64,000 nucleotides of DNA from Puccinia triticina (Eukaryota > Basidiomycota > Pucciniomycetes > Pucciniales > Pucciniaceae), in assembly GCF_026914185.1 (NCBI RefSeq), contig NC_070560.1, positions 6,501,501 through 6,565,500 on the forward strand. Direction: 5' to 3'. Under the pieces are notes generated by a model, which did not search any database, was not told the origin of the DNA, and worked only from the letters and a program-made list of their open reading frames with translations. This document shows, one piece after another, positions 47,160 through 57,999 of this stretch; position 1 is the stretch's first letter; every line of letters starts with the position of its first letter. Position numbers and translations under genes: made by a program.

Positions 47160-47530
47160 GTGATGAGGGTGTAAACAGGTTGGGTTTGGGTTGAAAAACA
47201 GCGCCCGAACCCAACCCAACATTTAGCGCGGGTCGGGCTGGGTCGGGGCAGATTTTAAAATATGCTGCCCAAACCCGACCCAATGTCATACTATTGCGGG
47301 TTGGGTCTTGGGTCAACCCGACCTCATAGGCGCCAAAAGCCCCCAACTTGACTGTTGGAGGCGTCATAGTCGGGTCGCAGGCTGACCCAATTAGGAAATA
47401 GGCTGCCCAAACCCAACCCGACAATTTTACAAGCCGGGTTGGGTCGGGTTCAGGTCATGTCATTTTCTATAAGAATGTGCCCTAACCCGACGGGTCTTGG
47501 GTCGGTTTTGGGTTGGCCCGACCCATTTAC
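47160..47530. repeat. Degenerate GGGT/ACCC-rich tract
   Basis: About 370 bp built from variants of GGGTTGGGTCGGG and its complement (AACCCGACCCAA) in both orientations. It is not a clean telomere repeat (TTAGGG is absent). Some stretches have four closely spaced G runs. Confidence 0.7.
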
Positions 47531-48073
47531 ACCCTGACTCTGTGCACAAGCAACAAGTCCCTCCCTGCAGAAGGGGCCCAGCCACAGCAAGCCTCCCACC
47601 AGGGGGGACTTGTGTCAAGTTAGAGGCAGTGTTGAGTGTGATGTTGGGAACGCATGCACAGGAGCCGGGTATGCGGTGGCAGCAACCATTCACGCCGGTG
47701 TGCTAGGACCCTGGAAACCCCCTATAAATGGGCGGCATGTAAATTCCTGAATTTTGCCTAAATTCATACATCGGGGGGCACCGGGGAACGGGTTTTTTTT
47801 GGCTGATTCATACATTTTCATGCGTGCGCTTGAGCTTAAATCCGATCGGGGGTCCCAAAAACCCCGATTTTAAGCAGGGATTTGCGGGTTTTGGCCAACT
47901 TACCTGAATGTCATTGAAAATTCATACATTTATTTGGTGTTTCATGTGTACCCTTTTGGGTTTCAAACCCAATTCATACCATTTTGCAAAAAAATGCAAA
48001 AATTCATACATTTTCATGCCGCTCATTTATCGGGGGTTTCCAGGGTCGAGCTGTCGTATCTGGCACATCACAG
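47531..48073. other. Intergenic upstream of the tRNA gene
   Basis: Contains several copies of AATTCATACATTT and TTCATACATTTTCATGC between 47740 and 48030, a small dispersed direct repeat. No gene. Confidence 0.5.
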
Positions 48074-48169
48074 CCTGTCATCGTCTAGTGGTTAGGACAC
48101 CAGGTTTTGACTTGTAGGTGTTGATCCCTGGGCGTCCTGGTAACTTGGGTTCGACTCCCAATGACAGGT
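48074..48169 (+). tRNA. tRNA-Gln(UUG) with a 24-nt intron
   Basis: Full cloverleaf: acceptor CCTGTCA with TGACAGG, D stem GTCT with GGAC, anticodon stem CCAGG (48100-48104) with CCTGG (48136-48140), T stem TTGGG with CCCAA. The anticodon TTG is at 48107-48109. The intron 48111-48134 lies after position 37, the canonical eukaryotic site. A box TCGTCTAGTGG and B box GGTTCGACTCC are intact, and a T run follows at 48177-48181 as a Pol III terminator. No CCA is encoded, as expected for a nuclear tRNA gene. Confidence 0.93.
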
Positions 48170-48452
48170 GGAATTCCTTTTGGCCCGCGGACTACTTCTT
48201 TTGGCACACGGCACAAGAACATACAAGTCGTATGTTTGGACCAAGAGAAACTCGGAAAGTCGTATCGGCAATGTTGAGTAGAGTCGACTTGATCTGAGGA
48301 GCGTACAGCAACAAGCTTGGGTCGGCCGATGTTGCTGGCATCGATTTTTACACTCCCTCGAATAGCCTTGGGGGCCCTTGATCAGTTTTTGAACTGGAGA
48401 TGCTACGTACACGGGACTTGGCTCATCCAAGAGTCGAGTGATCTGTATAGAA

Positions 48453-49805
48453 CTAGTCTTGGCGGGAAGATTCTAATTCATCGAAAGCAATTCCAAAAAG
48501 CTTAACAGCTAGATGGAAGTGATCAACTAACAAGGAAAAACAACTGTCAAAGAAGGTATTTTCAGATTCTGGCTCAGATGCTGGAAGATCAAGCTGAGGG
48601 TGTAAAGGCACAAGATGGAGGCGCAACATTTCTATGATGGAATCAAATCGGAATAGCACGCTGATTGATTCTCGCTTAGCCTGGTAACATCGAGGTCTTC
48701 CGTCATTAAACCAATACCCGTCCAGGTTGATGATAAGACTCTGCATGTCACAAGGCAGCGAATCAATGGCATTGCCCATCGTGTTGATCTCCGTGGAAGT
48801 GACTCGAGTATGGAATGTGAATGGAGGCTTGGTTGTCGGAGTGATCAGCAGCTTGTCGAAGAATATCCGGACCAGTTTGATAAGCGCAATCGATGCCTGG
48901 ATGAACTTGATCTCCTGCGGTGTTAGAAACATCTCGTCAGATGATCCTCCCGAAGAGCTATTTCCAGACCGGTCAGCATCACTCGCACTGCGGACCTCCG
49001 ATTGGTGCTCCTGTGCAGGTGAAGCTTCGGGAGGAGGGTTCGGTTCGAAGGTGGTTGGCGAGTTATTTTGGAATGGTTGGTTTTGCTGCAGGGCGCTTGT
49101 AGCTGAAGGTTGAGGATCTGATTCATTGTTGTTGGCTGGATCGGACTCTTGGGCATCTCGAACAAGCGAATTAAGCGACGGGATTACGCTTAGCATGTGG
49201 GCTTTGGCACAATCTATCGAGGCTTGCCAGTGCTCTTGGATAAAACAAAAATCCGATTTTTGAAACCATCGCATTAAATTGTCAATCATCTCGAAGGCCT
49301 CTGTTGTCGATTGGAGTATGGTACTGTGGTTGGGTGTGGCAGATTGGTGTTCCTTCGAGTCCTCGAAGCCGAGAAGAAAATCGGCATGATGGTTAAATAA
49401 TGGTTTAAGGCCATGTTGTATTAAACTATAAACGTTTTGGGCGAGAGCTTCAGTGCGATGGTTCTTCAAAATATCTAGATCGTGGTCCTTATCGGAGGGC
49501 ACGGGTGCTGCTAGGACGACTGAATTAAGGGAATACTGGAAATGGGTCAAGGTTTTGCTGATGTGGAAGGTGATATCGAGGGTCTTGGGAAGGTTCGGGC
49601 ACGGAGCCTTCTGCGAATCGGTCACATCTAGCGATACCAGGAGATCGGCCAAGTGCTGTCGCAGCGCGGGGAGGCAGCTCGTTCGGATTTGGGCGAGGTG
49701 AGATGTCCGAGCGTCGATTTGGTCGGCCGTCAGAGTTTGCTCGCGATGGCGGTAGTGCTGGGCGTTTATGTCCGCCCATATCGTGCGGCCATGGTTATAG
49801 TGCAC
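48453..49805 (-). CDS. Rust-type protein of unknown function (5' end unresolved)
   Basis: The open frame ends in TGA at 48455-48453. It runs upstream past 49805 to a stop near 49930 without an in-frame ATG, so the true start must lie upstream across an intron (candidate acceptors TCTCCCAG near 49875 and CTGCTTAG near 49930). The protein is helical with a recognisable plan: an N-terminal block with RTSCLPALRQHLADLLVSLD, a middle with LMRWFQKSDFCFIQEHWQAS, a Ser/Asn/Gln-rich linker, then ASIALIKLVRIFFDKLL and a C-terminal block ending DHFHLAVKLFGIAFDELE. I associate this layout with a multigene family of Puccinia and relatives; function unknown. No signal peptide or membrane segment is visible in the part seen. 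Confidence 0.6.
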   Translation of the reverse strand: MHYNHGRTIWADINAQHYRHREQTLTADQIDARTSHLAQIRTSCLPALRQHLADLLVSLDVTDSQKAPCPNLPKTLDITFHISKTLTHFQYSLNSVVLAAPVPSDKDHDLDILKNHRTEALAQNVYSLIQHGLKPLFNHHADFLLGFEDSKEHQSATPNHSTILQSTTEAFEMIDNLMRWFQKSDFCFIQEHWQASIDCAKAHMLSVIPSLNSLVRDAQESDPANNNESDPQPSATSALQQNQPFQNNSPTTFEPNPPPEASPAQEHQSEVRSASDADRSGNSSSGGSSDEMFLTPQEIKFIQASIALIKLVRIFFDKLLITPTTKPPFTFHTRVTSTEINTMGNAIDSLPCDMQSLIINLDGYWFNDGRPRCYQAKRESISVLFRFDSIIEMLRLHLVPLHPQLDLPASEPESENTFFDSCFSLLVDHFHLAVKLFGIAFDELESSRQD

Positions 49806-50358
49806 AGATGCCTGGCGGGCCAGTCCGAACTTGTCAAAGTCCGCGTCCCTGCTGCGGCGTGAGCACCTTTGGCCTGGGAGAGATGTGTAGCACTGCGATC
49901 TCTCCCGCAGGGAGAGGACTTGTGACTAAGCAGGAAATCTGGCTTGACAGGATCTCCTTGCTTTGGTGGTGGAGGATGTTTTTCCCTTATACCTCTTAAA
50001 CCACCAACCTAGTTCTTTCTCAATTCTCAGCATTTGATCTGCTGCATCTTCCCGTGATTTCCATCCACTCAGAATTGTGATAATCCAATTTCATCATACC
50101 CTTATCTTTTTTTCAAAACTTTGGATTTCTGAACTTTGGATTTTTAGCTTTGGTCGGAAATTGACAAACCCATGACCTTATTCAACCCTCTTTTTTTCGT
50201 TGAACTCCTCTTTTTTTCATCCGTCTTTTCATATCCCCTTCATTTTGCCTCCTTCCTTTGATTGCCGATCCCATCCACCCATTGCTCCGCATACATCCTC
50301 AAACGCATTCACTCAACAACTCGTAGCTCGAACGTCAAAATCTCCTTTATATACGACT
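49806..50358. other. Divergent intergenic region
   Basis: Probable 5' exon and promoter of the minus-strand gene ending at 48453, followed by the pyrimidine-rich upstream region of the DUF6589-like pseudogene. I cannot place the missing first exon. Confidence 0.4.
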
Positions 50359-52463
50359 ATGGATCCGGATCCGACAAAAACCAAAGAGATCAGATCACAA
50401 GAGTCAAAGCTATACTCCATTTGCAATCTCATCAATGAACTCGACCTTACCCCGAAACAGTTCCTCTCCGCCTTTTTGACCAGCAAAAATATGTCCATGG
50501 CCTTCCAACGACGATATTGGGGAACTAAAACAGGCTGGCCGTCTACACTATCGCTTCTTCATACGATGCGCGATGTTATTTACACTCATGACGGTGGCAA
50601 AGATCACTGGGAAAGTTTTATTCTTGAAGAGGTATGTTCAAATTATTTTGACAATTGTTGACTTCGCTTCTGACTCATTTGTTCCTTCCAAACAAATAGG
50701 CAACAAGGATTACAATCTCTCAGAGACCGCCGAGTGGCGCCTTCCCTCAGGGTGCATATCACAACACACGTACAGTATCGGAGGATTTATTCTCGTCGGA
50801 GGAAAAGGAAGATCAAGACAAAGCCCTGACAGAAATAGACATGCCTTTCCTCTTCAATCTGCTATTCAAGAAACTTGACAGTTGATCGGCCGCGGGGAAC
50901 AATCACGATGATGAAAACAAAGATCCAGAGGATGGGAATGAGGAAGTCCCCAAACCAGACTTCGACGTGGCTGCTCTGGATCCAAACAACGATCTTGAGG
51001 CCGACTTACCTTTTAACCGCAACAAACGAGCATATGTGGTAAGTTATTTTGCATTCGACAACTCAATACCTGAAATTCGATCTGACCCAAATTTTTTATA
51101 ACGGAAGGTCGCAAAGACAATATGTTTGATGGTCGCATTTGTCTTGAATCGCCGCATCAATGGTCCACAGCTTTGAAATTCCTTGACGTTTCTCGCGTGT
51201 GGAGTGACCGATCGAGTCAATGTATTCTTACAGTACATTGGCCTCAGTTCATCTCAAAAGACAGCTCATCTAGCGCTTAACTATCTCAGCAAGAAATCTC
51301 AGAAGAAAATCTCGAAAAAGATTTCGGCTTCGCTTGCGACAAATCTAGCTCCATTCCTATGCGTGGACAATCTCGACTTCAAACAGAAAATTCACGCAAA
51401 ATCCATTGGCCACACGTCTCGTATGTTCCACGGAACTTGGGGTTATATCCATCACCCTAGCCGACAGCTCATCGACTCAGTCCCAAGTGCCGATCTCACT
51501 GTCCAAGCGTATCACCAAGCAATGTCAAAAGTTGCGACTTTCAATGTCCATCCGAGGATGCTACTTCCATCGATCCAGGAAGAAATCTCGTGGGAATCTG
51601 TTATAAAAAGTCAAATTGCTCAAGCGCTCCTTGAACATCTAGTTTCCCCATCTGATTTGCTTGTCTCAATCCCTACAAAACCTCCGCCTCTTGAGCCAAT
51701 ATCAAGTCAAAAGCCCGATATCACAATGCTGAAATTGATGATAGCATCCAACAACTCAGCCCAGGGAGCCGGCGAAGTCTTTGAAGCAATTACTGATCAG
51801 TCAAATATGTCACCAGCCAGCTTTTCGTCTTGGCTACAAGTTATTGATGGCGACCTTGGGACTTGTACAAATGTTTCGACCTTACGAAACCAACGCATAC
51901 CAAGCGGGCACAGCGAGGAAAGCCTGGTCAACGTTCTCACGATCTTGGGAGGGGCCCATACAATGTGGAATATCAGCCAGGCAATCTATTCAAAACACAT
52001 CGGCGATCCCTCTGATGCATGTGACTCGGGCTCATGGAGGTTCTTGGATAGTCTAGGTATTCCATCAAATAAGATGACCGACAAGAAAGATTATACCCTG
52101 ATGATAAAGAACATCGAGAAGATCCATTGAGCTTCTTTAGTTTATTGTATCATGTATGTTCCCTTCATCCTTTCATTATCCTTCCATTCAACTCGAACTT
52201 ACTAATATTGAAACCTTCCTTGAGGGTTGTTATGGGAACCGAGCACAACAACATTACAGAAGATCTCCTCAAACTCCCGAGTGCGAAGATCAAAGAAATT
52301 ATAGATGAAACCTACGAACAATTCTTTTCGCCCGAGGCCAAAGAAGCGGCAAACTTGCACCCTTCTCCAAAGCTCTTGAATCTCATCCTGCGGCTAGGGG
52401 ACTTTGCAACTATTGTTGAGGGGAATGCTGCAATGAAATCTGGTGATATTGGCCGGGTGATGA
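50359..52463 (+). pseudogene. DUF6589-like gene, three TGA stops and a truncated 3' end
   Basis: Ancestral exons 50359-50631, 50700-51038, 51108-52153 and 52225 onward join in frame with GT-AG introns of 66-71 bp. The product resembles the basidiomycete DUF6589 family: head ICNLINELDLTPKQFLSAFL and RRYWGTKTGWPSTL, middle FLCVDNLDFKQKIHAK and YIHHPSRQLID, then VIDGDLGTCTNVSTLRNQR and LTILGGAHTMWNISQAIYSK, and finally MKSGDIGRVMN. Stops TGA lie at 50883-50885, 51174-51176 and 52128-52130, each preceded by T (TTGA), each plausibly a former CGA Arg codon. The frame ends where the sequence joins the reversed RecQ-like fragment; normally the domain continues well beyond. Function of the family is not known to me. 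Confidence 0.75.
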
Positions 52464-53401
52464 ACTTTCATAACTTGCAGTGTAGCGTTTTGTGTTCCAG
52501 AATAAATTAAGGTAGGTACAACTTCCTTACTTTTGACGTCTTCTTTTTTTCCAAACATGGGTAGAATATCGTTGACTGATTTGAGAGAAGACTCCATTGG
52601 GTAGCGGAGGATTCGAATTTCGGGCCAAGTCAGTTCAGCGCGAACAAAATTGACACTTTCCTCTGGAATTTTAAGATTTTTGAGGATCTCGGTAACAGCT
52701 AGTGGACGACAGGTTGCCGAAAGGAAGAGAATTGGTGTGTTTTTGGTGGCTAGTAACGCACGCCCCAAGTCGCCATACGACGGCCGGAAGACTGCTTGAT
52801 CTTGATGACGTTTGTGGGCAGAAGATTTTTTAGCTTCTCCGTTTTTGACCAAGCCCCAGCTGTATATCATGTGAGCTTCATCGACCACGAGCAAGGCAAG
52901 TCGATTTTGAAATCTTGGATCATTATAAACATTGGTGAACATTTTGTTGTTTAAGAAAATTTCAGGGCTCAAGTAAACAAAGTTGTATTTCCCTTGTCGA
53001 ATCTCCGTTGCAACAGTTTTGTTGAAGGTGAGTTTTTTCAAATTTATCGCCGTGTATCCCTGGTCCATTTTCTCTTTGACTTGATTATCGCCAAGAGCAT
53101 CGAGGGGATTCAAAACCAGGATGACCGGTTTCTTCGACTTAGCAAACAGGTGAATATACATTTCCAAAATGCGTGATTTCCCACACCCGGTCCCGGCCAT
53201 AACAAATGTATGTTGTTGTTTGACCAGGCTCTTCACGGCCTCGACCTGAACCGTCTTGGGAGGCTCGTTTTCGGGGTAGCACGGCAAGCAGTCATTGATG
53301 ATTGCTTCATGGAGGTCAGTGTCGGCCATTTCAAGCAAATGCTTTGTCAGGCTAATCTTCTTCAAAGCCTTCTTTGTTTGCTTTCACGTTCGTGGCGGCA
53401 T
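52464..53401 (-). pseudogene. RecQ-like helicase, 5' fragment
   Basis: From an ATG at 53401 the frame reads MPPRT, then TGA (53386-53384, probable Arg), then continues open through the helicase N-terminal part: Walker A AGTGCGKS, LVLNPLDALGDNQ, YLSPEIFLN, Walker B VVDEAHMIYSWG, LFLSATCRPLAV and a second-domain start PTLIYSGTQNATLQVMKV. It breaks at about 52464 against the 3'-truncated DUF6589-like gene; the remaining frame to 52394 is antisense of that gene. The rest of the second RecA domain and any zinc or telomere-helicase region are missing. RecQ-like helicases of this kind are, to my knowledge, highly repeated in Puccinia genomes. Confidence 0.75.
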
Positions 53402-54326
53402 CTTCGCAGTCAGAGAGGGCTGGATGAGAGGGTTGATTTGGTCTTTGTTGGATTGTTGTGAATCGAAGACGGCTTTGCCCGACTTCACGGAAGATAGAAC
53501 AATTAATTATTGTTTTTTTTTTCTCTCTTAGCTGTCGATCTCCTTTGATCTGTTTCACTTTAATGAAATCAGTATGGCATTCTTTATTAATGGGCAGGGG
53601 TTCGAGCGAGCTTTTAATTGTCGTAAAAACAAAACTCTTAAAGCTTAATCGGACCAAATGATTGCCTTTATTTCAAAATTTTACAGGGTACATACAAAAA
53701 TTGAGGAGAGAAAAGTGAGGAGGTAGAAAGCTAGCCAGGATGCCAGCGCTTCATGGAGGTAGGTTGGAATTTAGTGGAAACTGAGTGTTGATTTTAGAAC
53801 TAAGATGCAAAAAAAACTACGGTTCCAAGTGAGATCCTGTCACGCGAGGCTCTGCTTGTTAGGCATAAGCCCCGCTTGCACCTACGGCTCCGCGGTGCTC
53901 GCGGGCTTTGTTAAGCTCGGGGCCAGTCTCACTGCAAACGCCTCTTGAATCCGGGTCACGAGATCTGCGATGGATGGAAAGCAGCATAATTGTCAGGCGA
54001 TTTATTGCTACTAGAGCTGCATCAGTAGACGTGCGTGCTTCCATACCTTCTAACTGAGGGGATAGCATTTGGGAATCCATGATCCTGTATTGTCGTATTG
54101 GCTTTTTTTGCCGAAGAGGCGTCTGGGCAACACTACATAAGATCTACATATGACTACCCTGACAGCTACATACACAGCGGGTCGAACCCGATGCCCCGGG
54201 GGCGGCTTCTGGGGCGTCGCCGGGACCCTGCGGGCATGGAACGCCCTGAGGGCGCTTCGTAACTTGCTGCCCCCGAGGCGCACTTGAATCTCAGCAAAAA
54301 AAATCCCATGTTTCTGGAGTAATTTT
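53402..54326. other. Intergenic, no gene seen
   Basis: 53402-53660 is the upstream flank of the RecQ-like fragment. 54160-54290 is GC-rich (CCCCGGGGGCGGC, GGGACCCTGCGGGC), but I find no rRNA or tRNA fold in it. Confidence 0.45.
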
Positions 54327-54430
54327 CTTCTAATCATTGATTACACAAAAGATTTTCAGTTATCTGTAACCAAGTTACGAATAACTTTTACAAATAACTG
54401 AAAATCTTTTGTGTAATCAATGATTAGAAG
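54327..54430. repeat. Perfect 37-bp inverted repeat with 30-nt loop
   Basis: 54327-54363 and 54394-54430 are exact reverse complements (core AAAAGATTTTCAGTTAT with ATAACTGAAAATCTTTT). The loop itself contains GTAAC-CAA-GTTAC. Weaker complementarity continues outward, so this is probably the centre of a larger foldback element. Confidence 0.9.
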
Positions 54431-55158
54431 ATAAAAATGTGATATTTTTGGCACAAATTGAAGAGAATGGTGTTACAAAGCCCTGATCTGTAAATCTTGC
54501 TGATAACTTGAACCTTTGTGTGCAAAATTCAAATTTACAAACCAAAAATGTGGAATTTTGGATAATGTATCTGCCCACTGCTGCAAGTTCTATCCAGGCA
54601 GCAGGAGTGGCGATTGATTTGCAATGTGCTGAACATGTGTATGTGATGGCAAGTGGTAGCCACAATTGGGAGGAGTGACCTTGTGGTTGACCTGGCTTGT
54701 TTTGAGATTCTAGGAACCAAGTTGGAATCCACCAAATGAATTTCAAGCAATTGATCGGCTCTACCGTCTGGGACAACAAAATCAAGTATATGTCTACCGG
54801 TACTATGTAGAGGGGAGCCTTGAGATGAATATTTATCAAGTACAGAGATGCAAGACAGAATTGGTGTTGTAAGCAGTACTTCTTCAAGTTTCCTTGGGTC
54901 AGTTGTTGAACTACGAGCTAACATAATTTGATTTGAAGGCTCAGTGTACCAACAGGAGGAAATGAAGGATTTGAATGTGCTCAGCTGCTTATGAAAGATC
55001 TACTCAATGATCATGCTCATACTCACCAGAACCATAGCCCATCAACATAATGTAACCAGATCCGGCCATTGTACAGGCTCTTGTGTGTTGAGTAGCTCTT
55101 TTTGCGAGTTGGAGAGGTTGGATAAGTACTTGGGAGAATAGCAGTTGATTGTGTTGGT
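54431..55158. other. Intergenic, no gene seen
   Basis: Short overlapping ORFs only; no recognisable motif. Confidence 0.45.
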
Positions 55159-55467
55159 CATTGAGGGGAGTAGCACCCTCAATTACCGGTCTGTGTTGGT
55201 CATCAAGGGGTGCTACTCCCCTCAATGACCAATTGTGCTGGTCATCAGGGGAGTAGCACCCTTGATGACCGGTCTCTGTTGGTCATCAAGGGGAGTAGCA
55301 CCCTTGATGACTGGTCTGTAATGGTCATCAAGGGGAGTAGCACCCTTGATGACCGGTCTGTAATGGTCATCAAGGGGTGCTACTCCCCTCAATGACCAAT
55401 GTGTGCAGGTCTAACAAGTTGGTTGGGTGGGTGGGGGAGTAACTCCCCTTGATGGGGTGTGCTTCTT
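55159..55467. repeat. Palindromic satellite array 2
   Basis: About seven units of roughly 40 bp built from GGTCATCAAGGGGAGTAGCA and CCCTTGATGACCGGTCTG, each half the reverse complement of the other. Some units appear inverted (GGTGCTACTCCCCTCAATG), so the array itself is partly palindromic. Confidence 0.85.
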
Positions 55468-55469
55468 AT

Positions 55470-55685
55470 GTACACCATGCCATTTGGTGTACATTAAATT
55501 TCACCCCAAAAATTGAAGCAGTCTGGGGGTTTTAACACCTGCACCCCAATGTTTTTGGGGTAAGCAGGTCTGCACACCAATAAATTGGGGCACTCCAGAA
55601 GTGCACCCCAGTAATATTGGGGTGCACATGTAGGTACACCAAAATGTTGGTGTACATGAAGTAAATTTTTGGGGTGCATTCAGAC
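55470..55685. repeat. Second palindromic repeat element, unrelated sequence
   Basis: Contains successive palindromes of a different sequence: GTACACCATGCCATTTGGTGTAC, GCACCCCAATGTTTTTGGGG, GCACCCCAGTAATATTGGGGTGC, and GTACACCAAAATGTTGGTGTAC, with outer halves TTTCACCCCAAAAATT and AATTTTTGGGGTGCAT. It has the same architecture as the neighbouring satellite but not the same core. Confidence 0.8.
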
Positions 55686-56756
55686 TGACCCTTTTTCTTG
55701 CCCATCCTCCAATTTCTTGAGGGATTTGGATCCATCAGCTTGACACAAAAAAAGAATGAAAAAGAAAGCTGAAAGCAGGCTCCTGCTCCCTGGGGATTTT
55801 CAACCCGTGAGAAACTCATTGATCAGGTACTCAGCCCCTCCAAAACATAGTTTCAGGGGCGGAAGTATGTGCACCAACATCCACTGTCAGCCTTAGAGTC
55901 ATCACAGCTGACCTAAAGTCTGCCTTTTATCTACTTTTACATATGAATTGCTTTATACCTTTTCCATCTTAAGAGATATCTTTGTTTTGACTTCATATTC
56001 TGTTTCCTCATGCAATTTTAACCCTAGTTACAACTTACAGATTCTTTGTAACTCTACTCCTTCCCTGAGTTCTTGAGTTGTGGCGCGCATGCGCAGTTGT
56101 GACGTGTCAGCGCTACCAGGCGCGCCAAACCACATGTACATATGTAATTACATAAGCAAACTGTGAAAATTTTCGAAGTCAGGATCCCCCTTGCCTGAGG
56201 AGGATCTACAGACTTCAGACCACCCAGAACCACGCCGTAGATAACCCAGGATCACCCTACAAGAGGATACAACGCTCCCAGTACACCTACCGTCACAGGC
56301 ACCTAGGTTATTGATAGTAAGTATACTCTTCCTTTGAACCTTGATTATCCAGAGTGATTCTCTGTGTCTCTTGATTGCTCCTCTTTCTTGCTTTCACTTC
56401 AACTCTGCTCAAGATCACAGGTTACTCTGTTAATCCTAGACTCAGTCTAAAAATCAGAGCAGATTAGTATTACTATTCTGTGTCCCCCCACCGTCTCCTT
56501 GGTGCGCGCGGAGTCTGTAGCCCCTGTTGGTCTGGCACAGCTGTCCTTATCACTTTTCCAGGTGATTCAAGTTGACTTTTGAGGATCCTCCTATAAGGAG
56601 TAGATAGACCCCCTCCAGATCATATATTTCTTTTTCCTTTTCTCTTTCTTTCTCTTTCTCTCTCTCTCACTGTTTGTAGTTCTTTTATCCCAAGAAATAC
56701 AACCAGTGTCCCCTTTTTTTCTTGTGTCCTGTAGCCACTATAGAGGCTCAGGCTCA
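55686..56756. other. Intergenic; possible decayed LTR
   Basis: 56080-56540 has features reminiscent of a rust LTR (GTTGTGGCGCGCATGCGC near the start, GTTATTGATAGTAAGTATAC in the middle, TGGTCTGGCACA at the end), but I find no partner copy or target duplication in the window. A (TC)n run lies at 56630-56670. Confidence 0.3.
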
Positions 56757-57688
56757 CATCCACCCTGCCCATGGCCGGCACAGGCTGGTCCATACATACT
56801 CCCCCAATGACCAGCCAGTACACATGTTGAGTGTGAATCACAGTTCATTGAGGGGATTAAGCATTCCTCTTGATGACCAGAATGTTCCTGGTCATCAAGA
56901 GGAGGAAAAACACCTCTCAATGACCAGAACATCCTGGTCATTGAGAGGAGTAAGCACCACTCTTGATGACCGGAACAGTCACGTGCATTGAGAGGAGTAA
57001 ACATAACTCTTGATGACCAAAGTACTGCTCATTGAGAGGATTAAACATAACTCTGGATGACTGGAACAGTCCTGGTCATTGAGAGGAGTAATAAAACCTC
57101 TCAATGGCTGGAACAAACATGATCATCAAGAGGAGAAACACTTCCTCAATTCCTGGAGCAAACTGTTTAACAAGAGGAGTGATGGACCGTTTGCTCTGGT
57201 CATCAAGGAGAATGTTTACTCCGAGAGGAGCAATTATTCCCTTGACAAATGGAACAGACCCGCCCATTGAGAGGAGGAACACTCTTGATGACCGGGTTCC
57301 AGTCATCAAGGGAAGTTTTCACTCCCCCCAGGTCATTGAGAGAAGAGTAAATACTCCTCTCAATGAACGGGTCAGTTCCAGTTGTTGAGATGAGGTTTAT
57401 TCACTCTTCTCAATGACCCAGACTGTTCTGTTCATTGAGAGTGGGATGAATGGGACTATTCCAGTCATTAAGAGGTGTGTTTCCTCCTCTTGATGACCGG
57501 GACCATTTTGGTCAACAAGAGGAATTCTTAATCCCCTCAATGACCGTTGATTCACACTCCACATGCGTACTGGCCGGTCATTGGGGGAGTATGTATAATC
57601 CGCTCCGGGACCAGCCTGTGCCAGACTTGGCACAGTATGTATACTCCACTCTGGGACCAGCCTGTGCCGGCCATAGGCACGGTGGATG
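56757..57688. mobile_element. Foldback element filled with palindromic satellite (array 3)
   Basis: The outer arms are inverted repeats: on the left ATGGCCGGCACAGGCTGGTC, ACATACTCCCCCAATGACC, GAGTGTGAATCA and TTGAGGGGATTAAG; on the right their complements in reverse order, with an extra duplicated block (CTGGGACCAGCCTGTGCC). Between the arms are about 18 units alternating GGTCATCAAGAGG or GGTCATTGAGAGG with CCTCTTGATGACC or CCTCTCAATGACC. No ORF is supported. Confidence 0.85.
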
Positions 57689-57999
57689 GTGGTGCACATA
57701 CTTCTGCCCCTCAAACTATGTTTTCAAGGGGCTGACACTGGAAGAAAAACTCTAGAAACTGCTTGCAGTTAAGATTCAGCAAGCTTGAATCAAGCTTCAG
57801 CTCAAGCTGGAGTCAAGCACCCAAATTCCATGCTGGTGCACCTTCAGTGTGCACCTTGTTCAGCATCTCAATGCTCAATTACATGCTGTAGTGCTCATGC
57901 AGTAGGCTGAGCCAAATCTTCAACCTTTCAAATGAGCATCCCCCTGAGCACCCTTTTATTTGCTTTTAGAAAACACTCCATGTGCCATTGAATCCAGCC
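57689..57999. other. Intergenic, no gene seen
   Basis: Contains AAGCTTGAATCAAGCTTCAG-type small repeats; no gene. Confidence 0.4.

Noticed and set aside
47160..47530. Interstitial telomere
   Set aside because: The fungal telomere repeat TTAGGG is absent; units are GGGT(T/C)GGGT-like and in both orientations.
23848..53401. TGA reassigned as a sense codon (Arg or Trp)
   Set aside because: Intact genes in the window (IMP4, CNH gene, Faf1-like gene, the 48453 gene) end in TGA at family-appropriate positions; TGA is internal only in repeats.
54160..54290. rRNA fragment
   Set aside because: GC-rich, but I could not recognise any conserved rRNA block or fold.
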